Position numbers and translations under genes: made by a program. From the NCBI RefSeq assembly GCF_018873765.1, contig NC_057923.1, forward strand, positions 11,854,413 through 11,918,412: 64,000 nt of DNA, in the 5' to 3' direction. Source of the DNA: Telopea speciosissima (Eukaryota > Streptophyta > Magnoliopsida > Proteales > Proteaceae). The notes under the pieces are model-generated. The model was not told where the DNA came from and ran no database searches. It worked only from the letters and a program-made list of their open reading frames with translations. Each line of letters opens with the position of its first letter. Positions within the stretch are counted from its first letter, which is position 1. Positions 22,236-35,218 of the stretch are shown one piece after another.

Positions 22236-23118
22236 TTTTCCCTCTTATATTTCATTTTTTTTTTATATAAACATATGCACTCTTATATATCCACACATCC
22301 CTTGTAGTCTCACGCACCTTCTTGGTAGTTCCTGAAATCTTTTATGCTTTGTTTTGTTTAATAATGTACTTTGATTAAATTGAAACTTGACAAGTGAGTA
22401 TGAGACCTCGAAAACTATTTGTCCATTTCAGCTTTACATGATAGTTTTGCCCTTGATGAGTTGCCATCTACCAAAACCGCTCCATTTGGTTTCTGACTCG
22501 TCACTACTCAGTACTCACTCAAACCCAAAAGCTTCACAACTGTCGCGTAGTCTCCCTCACCTCTAAATCCATATTCACACGTGCAGTTCAACATAAAGTT
22601 GCCAAACTCAAATTGAATTCCTCGATCACAAGTTGATTGATAGAGAGGACCCGGCTGGGCCGGCCCATCATCCCACATTCTTCCAAACATGACATATCTA
22701 TCTCACTCAATGTATTAAAACTAGGGTGCAACTGGGTGTCACGTAGTCTCTAAACTCTCTCAATCCGCATTCACATATGTATTTTTATGGGTGACTAGCG
22801 CAAAGTATATGAATTACAAAGATCAGACAACCAAAGAGTGAACATATGTCAAACTGTCATTATTAATCTCTTTTGGTATGTGATGAAAAGAAATCGAAGT
22901 AAACAAGTGGTAAGATGCCCTTCTACTCAAGTTTCCAACCTTATAATTGGGGATTGATTTTGGCACACTCCAATTGAGACAAAATTGTTATCACACAAAC
23001 CACACACACCAATCCCAAAAGATTGATTAACTTTTAGGACTGTAGAATGACGGATATACACAACACACAACACACGCAAACACCCGATGTGGGACTAAAC
23101 CAACGCACCCAGTGCATA

Positions 23119-23813
23119 TAAGGGTGTCAAAACCAAACCGAAACCAAAAACGTAACCCAAAACCCAGCCGAATTAATCGAGCCAAGCCGAACCAAATTAA
23201 ATCGGTTTGATTTCAGTTTAAATGTATGATAATTTAATTCGGTTTGGTTTGGTTAGGTTTCGGTTTCATGTCCAGACCCGTCGATTTGAACCGAAACCGA
23301 ACCGAATACCCATTTATTCCCAAACCGTATATCTTTTAATATCTTTTGGGTAAATGATAATTAATAAAGTAAGTAAAGTAACCAAAACAGTATGCACCAA
23401 AATCAAAATGATAATATCTTTTAGAACAGTTACTTTTGATGTGTTTCTCTAATTATGATTTTATTGATGTGTTTTCTTTTGGAATTATAATTTTGATGTG
23501 TTCCTTTAAGGTTTTGTGAACATTTATTTATACAAATGGAGTTCCTTGAGAACATAGCAAAGCAACAATAGTGGATGAACTAGCAGCGTATAAAAAATGG
23601 AACCATATTTTAAAAACAGAATTAAACCTAAATTAAAATCATTTTTTGAAACCGAATTAGAACCTAGACCGAACCGAATCGAGGTGTTTCGGATTCGGTT
23701 GTTAGTCCCAGAACCGACTCGGGTTTCAGTTCGATTTCGGGTCACACCCACAAGGCATGGAACCGAACCGAAACCAAACCAAATACCCTAAACCGAGCCG
23801 ATTAACACCCTTA
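23119..23813. mobile_element. hAT-like element, TAAGGGTGTCAA group, 695 bp
   Basis: The ends are TAAGGGTGTCAAAACC and the inverse of TAAGGGTGTTAATCGG. The 8-bp flanks are AGTGCATA (23111-23118) and AGCGCATA (23814-23821), 7/8. The outer 150-200 bases on each side are dominated by ACCGAAACCGA/TCGGTTTGG motifs, and the core is AT-rich. No transposase is encoded. Confidence 0.88.
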
Positions 23814-24369
23814 AGCGCATACATCCTTTTGGTCTATATTTACTCAAACTTCATTATCCCAATTTTTTATTTTTATTCCCATAGAAAAATAAACTTTCAC
23901 TCTCTTTTACCCTGATAGTTCAACATCTCTAGATAGTTCAATATCTACCTTAGATGCTCGAACGATCAAGAAAATACCCATGTTCAGTGATCTCATTCCA
24001 AAATCTGTTATTATCGATCTGTTTGGCATCCCTGTTTCATTTCCGTTTGTAGCTTGTAGGCACTTTTATAACCAACGTTCCACAAATTGTCAAGTTGGAA
24101 TCAGATCAGTCAAATCAGGAGATTTTGGATGTTTCGGAGCGGTTGATTCTAGTATCTTTAGGACTAGATCGTTCATTTTCATATATAAGGAGCCGATTCT
24201 AAGGTTTTTGGGATTGATTTCGGTTCTCTCCATCTCTCTCTCCCTCTCATACACACACATCAAACTTGAATAAGTTGGCTTTGTAAGTATGGACTGAGCA
24301 GCAGGATATTAGGGATGAGAGTAATCTCGGCCGTATCTCCAAACGCTTGTATTATGGCCCGAGAAGAAG

Positions 24370-24573
24370 GGATTTGGCTCCTGTCCTGCAGTGGCGGGAG
24401 CTGGAGCGTCTAACCTGGCTAAACGATAGCAAAAACAGGGGTGGGGTGGTCATTTCACAGGTGGGTCCCACCTGGGCCGCACATGTGAAATGACCACCCC
24501 ACCCCCTGATTTTAGGTGGCTTCCATGGGCTGGACGCTCCAGCTCCCGCCACTGTAGGACAGGAGCCAAATCC
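24370..24573. mobile_element. Mutator-like MITE family E, intact copy, 204 bp
   Basis: It is a near-perfect hairpin. Terminal inverted repeats of about 40 bp begin GGATTTGGCTCCTGTCC. The centre folds around GGTGGGTCCCACC with TGGTCATTTCACA and its complement. The 9-bp duplication GAGAAGAAG is perfect (24361-24369 and 24574-24582). Interrupted or partial copies lie at 43235-44143 and 61765-62360, and a fragment may begin at the right edge of the window (about 63978). Confidence 0.9.
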
Positions 24574-24842
24574 GAGAAGAAGACTCCTACCATCAGCACA
24601 TCATTTAGTCAATATGGTTGAAGTTCATGGGAGGAAAAAATGATGCTATGGGGTGGGGGAGTGTGTGTGTTGCACAGCAGAATTGCAGACTCTGTAGCAC
24701 GAGAAGACGACGAGAGGGCGTGGGTCTTAACACTTTATGGCTTGAGAGACTCGGTCGTTTCTGGTTTTCATTCAGACATTGTTATCTTTTTTTTCAAGTC
24801 TTTACATCGTAGCCAAATAGTTTAAATTTCATAGATTTAACC

Positions 24843-26393
24843 TCAGATTTGGTATGATTTCTATTACTAACTTCGAATTGATTTCATGAAATAGTCAAGA
24901 AATTGAAATTGTTTTGGTTGCATCAAACTGAAATATTTCAAAAATAAGAAATTCATTTGGTAGTTCAATTTCTGAAAATAAATTCTCTATATTTTTTTAG
25001 GAGAAGGTGGCAGGGGTGGGGCCGAGGCCATAAAGGTGGCGGTGGCAGTGATAATGGTGAGACCATCACGAGAAGAAGAAGGCTGGTGTTTTATTTTTAA
25101 CACAAGAATTATTATTTTACACCATCAAATTAATCATGTGCTCAATATAATTGGAAAATCAGGTTTTGAGTGGGGCAACTCATCCGAGTTGAGTCAAAAA
25201 TTTTGAAAACCTGGTCAAGCGTTATGTAGACTAGGTTGGAGTAAAAAAAAGACAAGAATCGGTCGCAACTCATCCGAGTCAAATGAGATTTGATCTTTCA
25301 TCCAAATCACAACACATTTGACGAGTGCAGTCATTTAAAAAAAAAAACCCATTAATCTATTCCACTTGAGTTAAATGGTAAAAACCCTTGAGTCCTCCAA
25401 TTTGATAGCTCTTTAAGGGCAAATGAAACCCTAAATCCCTCTGCAATTTATTGATGGCTAACAACCGTGAGACTTTTGCATTTGATTATCAAAATATTTT
25501 TAAACTAAATGAAGTAAAGAATGGACTTGTATAGAACTTTAACCACAAGAAGAATACGCATCTATTTAATCAATCACATTGTCCTCATGAATGAACCCCA
25601 CCCATTTTTTTGGGTGAGGAGGAGGATTCCATTTCTGTTTTTCGTTATGAACAACTACACACTTTTAAACAACAACAATAACTAGAAAAAAAAAAATAAA
25701 AAATTGATGACCAAAAAATTCATAATATATATAACATAAGCTTCAAGAAATTTTTACCAAACTTTTCAATGAAGAATAGTAAATTAACTGCAATAGATTT
25801 TTTGCCTTGTATTTTTCTGATGTTTTCATATTTTTTTTATTTTTTTACTAATTTATACATATTTATTATATTTAGAATTAAGAAAAACATGACTCATCCA
25901 GACTAGGTTTGACGGATTATTATCCTCTCCAATTCCCTATTGGTCGGCAGTGCGACAGTGTCAATGTAGATGTCCAACACGTGGTAACTTGGACATCCAA
26001 CGGTCTAAGCTCAACATAGTCAATGAGCTCGGACCATTGGATGTCTGAACTGCCATGTGTCAGGCATCCAAATTAGCATTGCCGGGCTATAGGGAATTGG
26101 AGAGAATAATTTTCTAGGTTTGACTAAGCCGAAACACCAAGTTTTCTAAAAGGCGAGTCAAGTCAAGTCAGAAAATCTAATTTTCAACTATGAATTGCTC
26201 GTTAAAGAGCAAGAGTGAAATGAATTTCAATTTCAAAATTGAAAGAGGTCCTCAGTTATTTCATAATTTTTCTACTCTATCTGATTTCTAATAATTAAAA
26301 TAAATTACAAAAATCAAATTAAACAATTTCTAAAGTAGAAATCATCCCATGAAATTGAAATAGAAATAGGAATAGAAATCATACCAAATTAGG
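24843..26393. mobile_element. Possible PIF/Harbinger-type element, about 1.55 kb
   Basis: The left end has TTTGGTATGATTTCTATT and the right end has the same motif inverted (about 26375-26390). Both then carry diverging GAAATTGAAA-rich subterminal sequence. The interior has no transposase frame and contains a younger MITE (25914-26113). A TAA/TTA duplication is not certain, so the borders and class are tentative. Confidence 0.45.
25914..26113. mobile_element. Mutator-like MITE, 200 bp
   Basis: A perfect 11-bp direct repeat CTAGGTTTGAC flanks it (25903-25913 and 26114-26124). The inverted ends share CTCTCCAATTCCCTA, and the inner arms pair through GACATCCAACGGTC and its partner. It is nested within the larger inverted-repeat element 24843-26393. 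Confidence 0.85.
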
Positions 26394-29053
26394 CCTACAA
26401 TCCTACATTAGCTTAAGATTTTACCAAAAACTACATTAGCGTATATTTGAGAATGTGGGGGTGCACCCAAATCACTGCCCCCCTCATTAATCCATCTAAT
26501 AATCCAACTCAACCACAACCACAGTAAATTGAGCGGAAAAGAGCGGGGGGGGGGGGGGGGGGGAAATAAACAAATAAAAACAAAATCAGATATTTTGTCT
26601 GGTTTTGGACTTTCAAAGAGACAAACATACACCACCAGAAAGTGGGACCCATCTCCGGTAGGAACACAGCATAGAGAGAGAGAGAGAGAAACCAAACAAC
26701 CTCTGACGGGTGGTGGTTCTCTCTGTCGGCTAATGAATGACTCACCAGGTCCCACCGATGCCACCGTTGTCCGAAGTGGGACCCACTTCCATGACCCAAA
26801 TTCCAACAAAATGACAGAAACAGTAATCATTACAGCATCACAACAATAACCAGCTTTGATTATAATACAGTTTTATTACAGATCCTGTCCACCGCCCTCC
26901 CAGATTCGTTTTAGAGATTCGTCCATTCCCACCTTGGAACAACCTTAATTTAATTAATTTCTTCCTCATATTCCATATCATATATAGTTCCTCCCTCGTC
27001 AGGTAGCCGCAGTCACCATTTTTGAATAAACCTTACTTCCTTGTGTACACTTTGCACGCGTTTGAGGATTAATTCTTCTTTCCTTTAATTTAATCACAAT
27101 TTCATTCCACAATTCTTTACTATTTTGTATGATTTTATTACACATGGGTTATTAAACGAATCTCACCAACCCACTTAATCTAACCTGGGCGTATGTGTTG
27201 CGCTGCCCCTACACTCAAACACAGGGGTATACAAAATAAAATTTCACTTTTCTACGGGATCACGGCGGTCATTCACATGCTCTCGTGTCTAGGCATAAAA
27301 ACAACGCATTGTTAAAAGAAAACATTTTAGATTTTAAGCCTGAAATCCTAACTCCACAAAATGACCTAGAACACACATATATAAATCCATAATATAGAGG
27401 TTGGGAGTACCATTCACCTTTTCTATGTTGAAGACGATTGGACTATCGAATCCCTTGTTGTAATACAGTCGTCAACGCTTAGACTTGAGTCTTCCACAAC
27501 CTTTCGTTATTTTTTGAATCTCTTCTTTATAGGAGAAAGAGAAGAAAATATGACGAAGACTGCAAGACTGAAGACAAGTATAAATAATACTGTCCCAATC
27601 CTAAACTCATTTCCAGAGTGAGTTGGATTGGCCTATCTTAATGTATGACGAATTGAACTGATTCATACATAGACTCACATAAAGTGACTAACTTAATAAT
27701 AAATTAAGCCCATAAATAAAAACTTCTAACATGCATGGTATGGACCCAAGTAGCATTGTTTATTCCATTCATTATATAATTAGGTAATCATAAACATGAT
27801 TATTATATATATTTAATTATTATAAAGTTATAGGTAGCTAAGGTGCTTGGTTCTACTCTAGTCTGCCATTTCAAGCTTTTTTGACCGATTAATGGAATAG
27901 TATGACTAAAATGGGGTACACTACACTCCCACTCCCACTACTAACAACATATGCTTGAATTACAAGTTACCTCCAGCTATATTATATTATAATAATTTCC
28001 TCAAACGACGTGAAGCTCATGACTGAATCACTGTTTTTGTGTTTTTGAAGTTTGAATTTGGAATGTTTTGAGAAACCGAGGTTGATATTGAGTGGGTCCC
28101 TTCCTGATCATCGTTAGAAGAAGAAGAAGAAGAAATAGTACTACTACTACTACTAGGATAGGCTACGCTAGGCTACGAGTACTTTTTGATCGAATCCTTC
28201 TTCTACTTTCAATGATGACTTATTAAATATGATTTAACTAATAACATTGGCGCAAAGCCAACTTCAACTCTATGAAAGAAAGAAAGAAAGTAAAGAAGTA
28301 TCACATTTGTCACCTTTCTGAACTATTGTTCCCTTAATACTTCTTGCATTGTTGCAATGGTTTTAGCTTCTGATTGAATCATTACATTTCAATACCTAAA
28401 TCTCGTATGTTCATTTGTTGTCAATCTATAATTGTAAACTGGAAAAACGGTAAAACAGTAACTATTATAATACATGTTTGCCATCTTATGGATTTCAATT
28501 CTAATTTGTTCACTGGTCTGCCATTGTAAGGGTTGTAAGATTAAGATTGTTTATGAGATTTCAATTCTAATTTGTTAATGTTAGGAATTAACAATGCAGT
28601 AGAATGATAATTAACAAAAGAAAAATCGAACAAAGAGATCACACAAACACAGATTTACGTGGTTCAATGATAATCAGAGGTTCCACTATTCTGATGAAGA
28701 AAATACAAAATCCGCACACCTCTATCTCCTTACAAGATCAACCCTTTAGAACATCTCAAAATAATGCATGAGGCAGATAGCAGCGAATTCTCAATGGTGC
28801 CAAAATCTCTCAATAAAGCAGCTAGGTCGTATCGCCTTACTCATAAAGGGGACTTTACCCTCATGCCAGATGGCGCAAGTAGTCTCCGCAGCTATACTAT
28901 ATTGAAAGTACAAAATTACCCATCAGTATAAATGACTCCTAAAATTTTGATTCCCCAACCTCCAGCTCACTTTGCGATGAGTAAGATTCTCGATATTGGA
29001 GAAAAATCAATAATATACTATGTGCCTAATGAGACTCAATCTAGTATATGAGC
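26394..29053. other. Intergenic DNA; G-run and a possible LTR start
   Basis: This contains a homopolymeric G-run (about 26545-26562) and a GA repeat (about 26672-26688). At 28579 there is TGTTAGGAATTAACA, which looks like an LTR start. It is followed by ACACAGATTTACGTGGTT, a motif common in plant retroelement LTRs and also seen near 34700. No gene was found; the LTR reading is low confidence. Confidence 0.35.
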
Positions 29054-29596
29054 TAAGGATGTCAAAACCTAGGCCTATCCGATAAGATCGAGTGAAATCG
29101 ATCGAAAAAAACCTGGACCAAACCAAACCGATCCTTATTGGATTGGTTTTGGGATAGGGTATGACGGGACCAACTAAAAATCGAACGACACTGGACCGAT
29201 CAATAACAAATCGAAAACCAAACCGAATGAAACCGATAAAAAAATCATTGAGTATAGAGTTATGGATAATTGAATTGATTTCAATATTAGTGAGCAAATT
29301 TATGGTTGTAAGGGGAATTCTTACAAATCAATGAATATGAGGTTATGAAAATAAGGAAATTGATTTGTAACAATGCTTCTTCCATTGATCTCCTTTTTAA
29401 GTGTGGGGCTAATGAAATATTTAATGTAGTTGAAAAGAGAAAGAAAAGAAAATAGGCCCAAACCAAACCCAACCCGATACCAAACCAAATCCAAACTGTT
29501 ATCATAAATCGAAACGACACAAAATCGAAATCGAGCCAAACCCGAAAAATCTTTATTGGTTTGGTTTTGATTTCCCTAAACCGATTGACACCCCTA
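29054..29596. mobile_element. hAT-like element, TAAGGATGTCAA group, 543 bp
   Basis: The ends are TAAGGATGTCAAAACC and, inverted, TAGGGGTGTCAATCGG. The subterminal zones repeat AACCGAT and ATCGAAA-type motifs. The 8-bp duplication cannot be matched, so assignment rests on termini and architecture shared with the elements at 23119 and 43343. Confidence 0.7.
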
Positions 29597-30638
29597 AATT
29601 ATAGATCGTTAAATTGAGGCAGGCTACTATGAACCCTAGGACTTGATTTAACACAGTACCCGTTAAATTGAGATCTAAATGGTCTCCCTATGAGATTTGT
29701 TCTTACCAACAAAACAAAACAAAACAGAGAATTGAAATGTCATCAAGTTTGTCGCCATGGAGGAAGAGGGAGAAGAGATGCACGTGCCGCCGAAGCAGCC
29801 GTCGAGAGACACGCGGGAAGAGAATCTATGCCTTGCTTGTAGATGGAGGAATGTGAGAGAGAGAGAGAGAGAGAGAGAGAGGGGGCAAGGTAGGTCCGTC
29901 TCTGTCTCTCTCTGTTCTTGTTCTTGTGCTTGTTATTGTTCTTCTTCTTCTTCCTCCTTATGTTATTGTCAGTGAGGAAGTGGGGTTAGAGGGTTGAAGG
30001 AAGGTGGTAGGCCCAAAATTGAGTGCTCTTTCGGTTTGCTCTTTTTCGAGGACCCAAATATTCCCACAATTCTGTCAACAACAACTAAGTAGTGACATAA
30101 GACATCGCCGTGATTTCTGACGTGCTCTTCCAACAAAATTAAAGAATCTAAAACCAAATCCCACGCCCACCACTAATCCATCCCCCCCCCACAACCAACG
30201 GCTCACATTTTAAGTCAATCCAAATAGGGTCTTACTGTCCCCACTCACAAACCAAAACTCTGGACCCATTTAGAAGAGCCACCGACGAACCAAATACCTC
30301 TGTAGCATAGACTTGTCACTTGTGTATCTCTTGTGTTTGTGTGATTGTGTGTGAGAAAAAGAGAGAGAGAGAGAGAAGACTAACTTTTTCTTCCTTCTTA
30401 TTCACAGCTCCTCAGCTATCATACAAACCAATCCATTCCCACTCATTGTCCTCTATCTTCATCCCCTCTCTCTCTCTCTCTCCACTCTTCATTTCTTCCT
30501 TCCTTTCTCTTCTAATCTTTGCCTTCTCTCCCTGATAACATCAAAACCTTAGCTTGTTCTAGAAAATAAAATGAAGTGACTTTGAAGAGACTAAAGGTCT
30601 GATCATTAGTGCAGTGTTGATTTTGTCTTCTTTGTTGA
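29597..30638. promoter_or_regulatory. Upstream region and leader of the Dof gene
   Basis: Non-coding DNA with GA repeats (about 29855-29882 and 30358-30376) and a long pyrimidine-rich stretch (30460-30530), typical of a plant 5' leader, before the ATG at 30639. No confident TATA box. Confidence 0.45.
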
Positions 30639-31751
30639 ATGGGCATTTCTTCTCTCCAAGTTTGTATGGACACCTCTGAGTGGTTACAGGTACACACCAT
30701 TCATTTGTTTTCATTCCTTACCAAATCAAGAAAAAAATTGATCACGGGGACCATTTTCTTCTCCTTCAAACAATTTGCCTAACTTTATCTCACATTTTGT
30801 TCTCTTGAAAATTAAATTTAGGGCATGACACAGGAGGAAGCAGGAATGGATTCATCTTCATCACCTTCTGGTGATATAATTGCATGCTCAAGGCCTTTGA
30901 TGGAGAGGAGACTAAGGCCTCCACATGACCAAGCTCTCAAGTGCCCTCGCTGTGATTCAACACACACCAAATTCTGTTACTACAACAACTACAGTCTTTC
31001 CCAACCTAGATACTTCTGCAAGACTTGTAGGAGGTATTGGACCAAGGGTGGCTCTTTACGCAATATTCCGGTCGGCGGTGGCTGTAGAAAGAACAAGAAG
31101 GTGTCTGTCAATAAGAAGGCAACTGATAATAATCAACCACATAACCAACACCCCACAACCCCTTCATCCTCATCATCTTCACATGATGCCACTGATCTGC
31201 ACTTGTCATTTCCTGAGTTTCAACTTTCACAGTTCACCAATCTTTGGGGTCACCCAGCTGGGAATCTTGGGAATCCTGTTCTAATGGATAGCAAATATAA
31301 TGCTCTGTTAGAAAACCCTCCTAGACCTGCTGTTGATTTCATGGAGAGTAAGTTTGATGCCATAGTTGGGAACCCTAGAAACCATGATTTCATGGGAAGT
31401 AGTGAGTTGGGTCTCTTAGGTGGCCTTGGAGATCATGTGGGTCATGGGTTCACACCTTCTAATCTCCATGGTTTATGTTCTTCATATGAGAATGGGCTTT
31501 GCCTAGATGGGATCAACAATGCCAGTGTAGTAGATACTTGTCAAAGGCTAATGCTTCCATTTGAAGCAAATCATCATGAGGATCCAAATGCAGTAGAAAT
31601 GAAGCCAAACAAACAGCTCTTGTCACTGGAATGGCAGGATCAGGGTTGCTCTGAGGTTGGAAAAGATTCTTTTGGGTATTTGAACAATCTTGGATCATGG
31701 ACTGGTATTATGAATGGATATGGATCTTCTGCAACAAACCCATTAGGTTAA
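30639..31751 (+). CDS. Dof zinc-finger transcription factor, two exons
   Basis: Exon 1 (30639-30689) encodes [18 protein letters not shown] 132-bp intron (30690-30821, TACAG|GTACAC ... TTTAG|GGC) leads to exon 2 (30822-31751), for 326 residues in total. The Dof domain spans about residues 56-110 with the CX2CX21CX2C zinc ligands at C58, C61, C83 and C86. It includes the family core [14 protein letters not shown] and [20 protein letters not shown]. Dof proteins bind AAAG elements and act as nuclear activators or repressors. The region after the domain has a basic KKNK-type tract, His/Ser-rich stretches, and a C-terminus with [12 protein letters not shown] and NPLG, as seen in several Dof subgroups. 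A short first exon ending in a Trp-containing peptide is common in the family. The subgroup and target genes cannot be fixed here. The ORF could also start at 30825, but that would discard the conserved-looking first exon. Confidence 0.93.
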
Positions 31752-32285
31752 ATTAATCCATTTACTTTTCTTACTCTATTTCCTAGAAGCATGACTGTTT
31801 GAAAGAGACGGCTGTGGAAGGAAATGTCTCTCACTCAGTCGATGTTTCTCTGATGAATTTTTTTTTTTTTTTTTGCTGAGTTCTATCATTAAATGATGAG
31901 TTGTGTCTTGGATAAGACATTCAAAGTTGTACGGTTTTGTTGTAATACCGAGGAAGATATAATATAGCTTTGAGAAGAATGATGTGTTTGTTGTATTTCT
32001 AGGAAGGAAAATTCTCTTTGAATGTTGTGTCGTTTCATGTGATTCTCATGTGTCCTTTGTTTGTGGGTGTCTTTTTGGGTAAAGAGAAATCTATTCAAAC
32101 TCTGAGCCATAGAGTGAAATTTAGTCAAAATATCTTGGTGAGTAAGAAATCTACGGCTTTGGATTCCGTAGATCAGGCTAGTTAACTAGTAGTAGTTAAA
32201 ATTGAAATGTATTATTTGAGTTTGGGATCGAAAAGTGGGCCAAGAAGTTTTCTTGCCTCAGTATGAAATTTTAGTATAAAAATAA

Positions 32286-32443
32286 GGGGAAAGTTTTCAT
32301 ACACGGCTGACACAGCCGTGTATGTGAGAGGGTAGAAGTTTCAAGGCATTAATTAATGGGTGGGGGTTTATGATTTTTCCAACTCTTTGTGAGATGGGAT
32401 ACGATCGTCCATGCATGCACGATCATGTATGAAAACTTCTCCC
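32286..32443. mobile_element. Mutator-like MITE, 158 bp
   Basis: The ends GGGGAAAGTTTTCATACACG and, inverted, GGGAGAAGTTTTCATACATG are inverted repeats. The flanks TAAAAATAA (32277-32285) and TAAAAGTAA (32444-32452) match at 8/9. Each arm has its own small hairpin. Related fragments appear near 33825-33955 and 49790. Confidence 0.75.
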
Positions 32444-32624
32444 TAAAAGTAAAATATTTTTATAGATAGGACTTAAAGAGAGTTGATTTCATGACCTCCT
32501 AATTGTGAGTTGTTAGTGTTTGCTAATTGAGTTGCTCCATTGGGATCATGGGAGAAACTTATTCCAACTTGGTACAAATCCTGCTTGAAATCATCTATTG
32601 CACCACCACACCATGTGAACCAAG

Positions 32625-32822
32625 CATGGATCAAGGTATTGATATTGTATCAACCGATATGTATCAATATTGCCGATACCTGATACTGATACAGATCAAG
32701 AGTACTAGACAATAAAGTAGTTCATTTCTTGAATTTACAATCAATACGGCTCAATCCATATTGTATTAGTATTGGTTTCGACGGTGACCAATATGCCACC
32801 AGTACCGATACCTATAACCCTG
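32625..32822. mobile_element. hAT-like element, CATGG group, 198 bp
   Basis: The ends are CATGGATCAAGGTATTG and, inverted, CAGGGTTATAGGTATCGG. The flanks GAACCAAG (32617-32624) and GGACCAAG (32823-32830) match at 7/8. Subterminal GATACxGATA/TATCGG motifs. The CAGGG terminus is close to the classical Ac-type hAT end. Confidence 0.8.
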
Positions 32823-32968
32823 GGACCAAGGGCTCTTGTTAGTCAGTGGGTGAAGAACCCTCGAATCTAACAATTAAACTAGCAAGTTATAGTAATGTCT
32901 TAGCATCTTAGGGGAACTGCCCTCTTAGGTGAAGGATTGTGCTTGTTTGGATTAAGCTGTATTTCTAA

Positions 32969-33093
32969 GGCAGTGTTTGGTATGTATTTTTGGAATGCAT
33001 TCTAAGTTGATTTCGCATTCTTGGATGATAAAAATAATTGTTTTTAGCGTTTGAGAATGCGAAATCGACCTAGAATGCATATCAAACACAGTC
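32969..33093. mobile_element. Tourist-like (PIF/Harbinger) MITE, 125 bp
   Basis: The ends GGCAGTGTTTGGTATG and, inverted, GACTGTGTTTGATATGC match the Tourist consensus GGnnnTGTTTGG. The flanks are TAA (32966-32968 and 33094-33096), the expected 3-bp duplication. The arms pair through GAATGCGAAATC. A partial relative is visible near 47880-47965. Confidence 0.8.
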
Positions 33094-33260
33094 TAATATG
33101 GATAAAATTTTGCATAGCGGTCCAATTATCTGACGTGTTGTCCATGTCATCATCTTTCCGCCTAGTAAGCTTTGGCCCATTTCAATTTTAGTCATGTAGA
33201 AATAAAGTATTGAAAATTAGTTGAAATTTCAATTTTAGCAATGTGTCGGAAAAAGGAAAT

Positions 33261-33775
33261 TAAGGGAGTCAAAATGAAATCGAAACCGTTTATTGAAATC
33301 AAGCTGAGTAGTTTATATCGAAACCGTGAAACCGTTTAATAAATGGTTCAGGTTGATTTTAAAATTGAGACCGTTTAGTTTAACGGTTTAAATCGAATCG
33401 AACCGTTTAAATCGGAAAAAGAAATAGTAGTAATATATAATGGATTAAGCATTAATGGTAACAATAAATAATTAGTAAATATATAATGATACAAGTAAAC
33501 AATTATTTAAACAAAAACCATAAGATTTCAATTCATACTTCCATTTCAATAAATAAATATAAAAGACATGTAATTAATGGAAAGTAGACATTTGAATATA
33601 AAAAAAAAAAATTTAAAACCTTATAAACCGTTTAAAACCGCAACCGTTTATAAATGGTTTCAGTTTCAATATGTGGAACCGTTTAGTAAACAGTTCGATT
33701 TTGGTTTCACCTAAAAAATTTGGACCAAACCAAATTGAACCGTTTATATCGAAACTGAACCGTTTAACATCCTTA
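33261..33775. mobile_element. hAT-like element with AAACCGTTTA iterons, 515 bp
   Basis: The ends are TAAGGGAGTCAAAAT and, inverted, TAAGGATGTTAAACGG. The 8-bp duplication AAGGAAAT is perfect (33253-33260 and 33776-33783). The subterminal zones contain many copies of AACCGTTTA and its complement TAAACGGTT. This motif differs from the AACCGA motif of the elements at 23119 and 43343. Confidence 0.88.
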
Positions 33776-33992
33776 AAGGAAATAGAGAAGAGAAGTAGGG
33801 ACGATCTGAAAATTTCAGGCAAAAGGTTCCATGCACGGTCATGTACTGTGCCTGTCCCTCTCTGACAGGAGGGGGCATAAATGACAAATAGCCCCCCATT
33901 TCACAAATTCATAACCCCTTTTCCCCTCATGCGGCAATGCATGAAAACCTCCCCCTAATATGTATTTGGAGTCCCACCTGAATACCTGATGG

Positions 33993-34348
33993 TAGGGGTG
34001 TCAAACAATCGGTTCGGTCTGGTTTTGATAAGGCTGAAATACTTTCAGGTTTTATTTCGGTTCTCTCTTATTAGGCTTTTATCAGTTTGATATCGAATCG
34101 GTCTGGTTCGGTTTAACATGTCTATATAAACTAATATAAAGAAAACATGGCTTTTCTGGTTTCCGGTCTTTAATTGGTTTTGTATCGGTTTCAGATCAAT
34201 TTTCAATTTCGGTGCAGTCTAGTTTTCAGCCAGTTTCATGATACCCTAAACCGAAACTGACCCAATAGAGAATCGGTTCTGTTTGGTTCAGGTTTTGCGA
34301 TTGGGTTATTTCTGTTTGACCTATTCAATTTAGGGCTTGATACCCCTA
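33993..34348. mobile_element. hAT-like element, TAGGGGTGTCAA group, 356 bp
   Basis: The ends are TAGGGGTGTCAAACAATCGG and, inverted, TAGGGGTATCAAGC. The flanks CCTGATGG (33985-33992) and TCTGATAG (34349-34356) match at 6/8, both differences being transitions. The body is rich in TCGGTTTxGGTT motifs. Confidence 0.75.
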
Positions 34349-34689
34349 TCTGATAGCCAAAAAGGGGTTGGTGAGGAGATTCACGCTTCACCATAGGATC
34401 GGGGAAACTTGATCCTATTTGAAAAGTCAAATTCTCTCACCATCCCCTCGTGGTTGAATTAACTCTGATTCTGTTTTGATAAGGAAAAATTGAAAGAAAA
34501 ATCGGTCGGTCTACTGCTTGTGAACTCAAAATAAGTCAAAAGGACAAGGAGACGGCCAAGATTTCACTTGCAGGAATGAAATAGGTTATTAGTGGTCCAA
34601 ATAACCAAGTCATGATCTATTAAGAAAACAACACCCAAAATGACGATTTACAGAAGAAATACGAAAAATAGAGAAGAACAAGTACACAC

Positions 34690-34870
34690 ACAAACACACA
34701 AGATTTACGTGGTCCACCCCAAGATGGAAGCTACATCCACGGCCGAGCAACAAAACGAATTTCACTATTCTCTGGAAATGTTACAAAACCTCTCTTGTAG
34801 TCCTCTTAGAGATAAGAACATTATATAGAGAAGCCCTAACTTGAAGAAGTACAAGAATACCCCTGGACCT
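34690..34870. repeat. Possible retroelement LTR fragment
   Basis: ACACACAAGATTTACGTGGT resembles the motif in the putative LTR near 28650 and a motif widespread in plant LTRs. It is followed by a region with ATTATATAG. No termini or coding sequence support it. The remaining sequence up to 35209 is unassigned. Confidence 0.3.
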
Positions 34871-35218
34871 AGAAATTGCCAAACCAGACAGGGTCGGACC
34901 AAAACATAACGTATATCCCAAAATATACCGTTTCGAAGATCTTGATGAACCCAACACAACACCCTATCTCTGGCAAGAATGTATGCCATTTTTCGACAAT
35001 CCAAGATCGTTTCGAGGCCGAAATGGCCCTCCAAAGATCTCAACCGTACATTCTGGACCAAAAAATCAGGCTTCACTAATAACATGATCTAGGTCCCTAC
35101 TTCTACCACGTGGCAGGTTAAATTAAACTGAATTTTGTGGACTGATAACCATAGGTCCCCTGCGGACACGTCAAGTTTTATCCAAAGCAAAGTTGATCAA
35201 GTGGCATTATATTATTAT

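Noticed and set aside
26408-26849. ORFs of 96-140 residues on both strands
   Set aside because: They cross a long G-run and a GA repeat; low-complexity products unlike any family.
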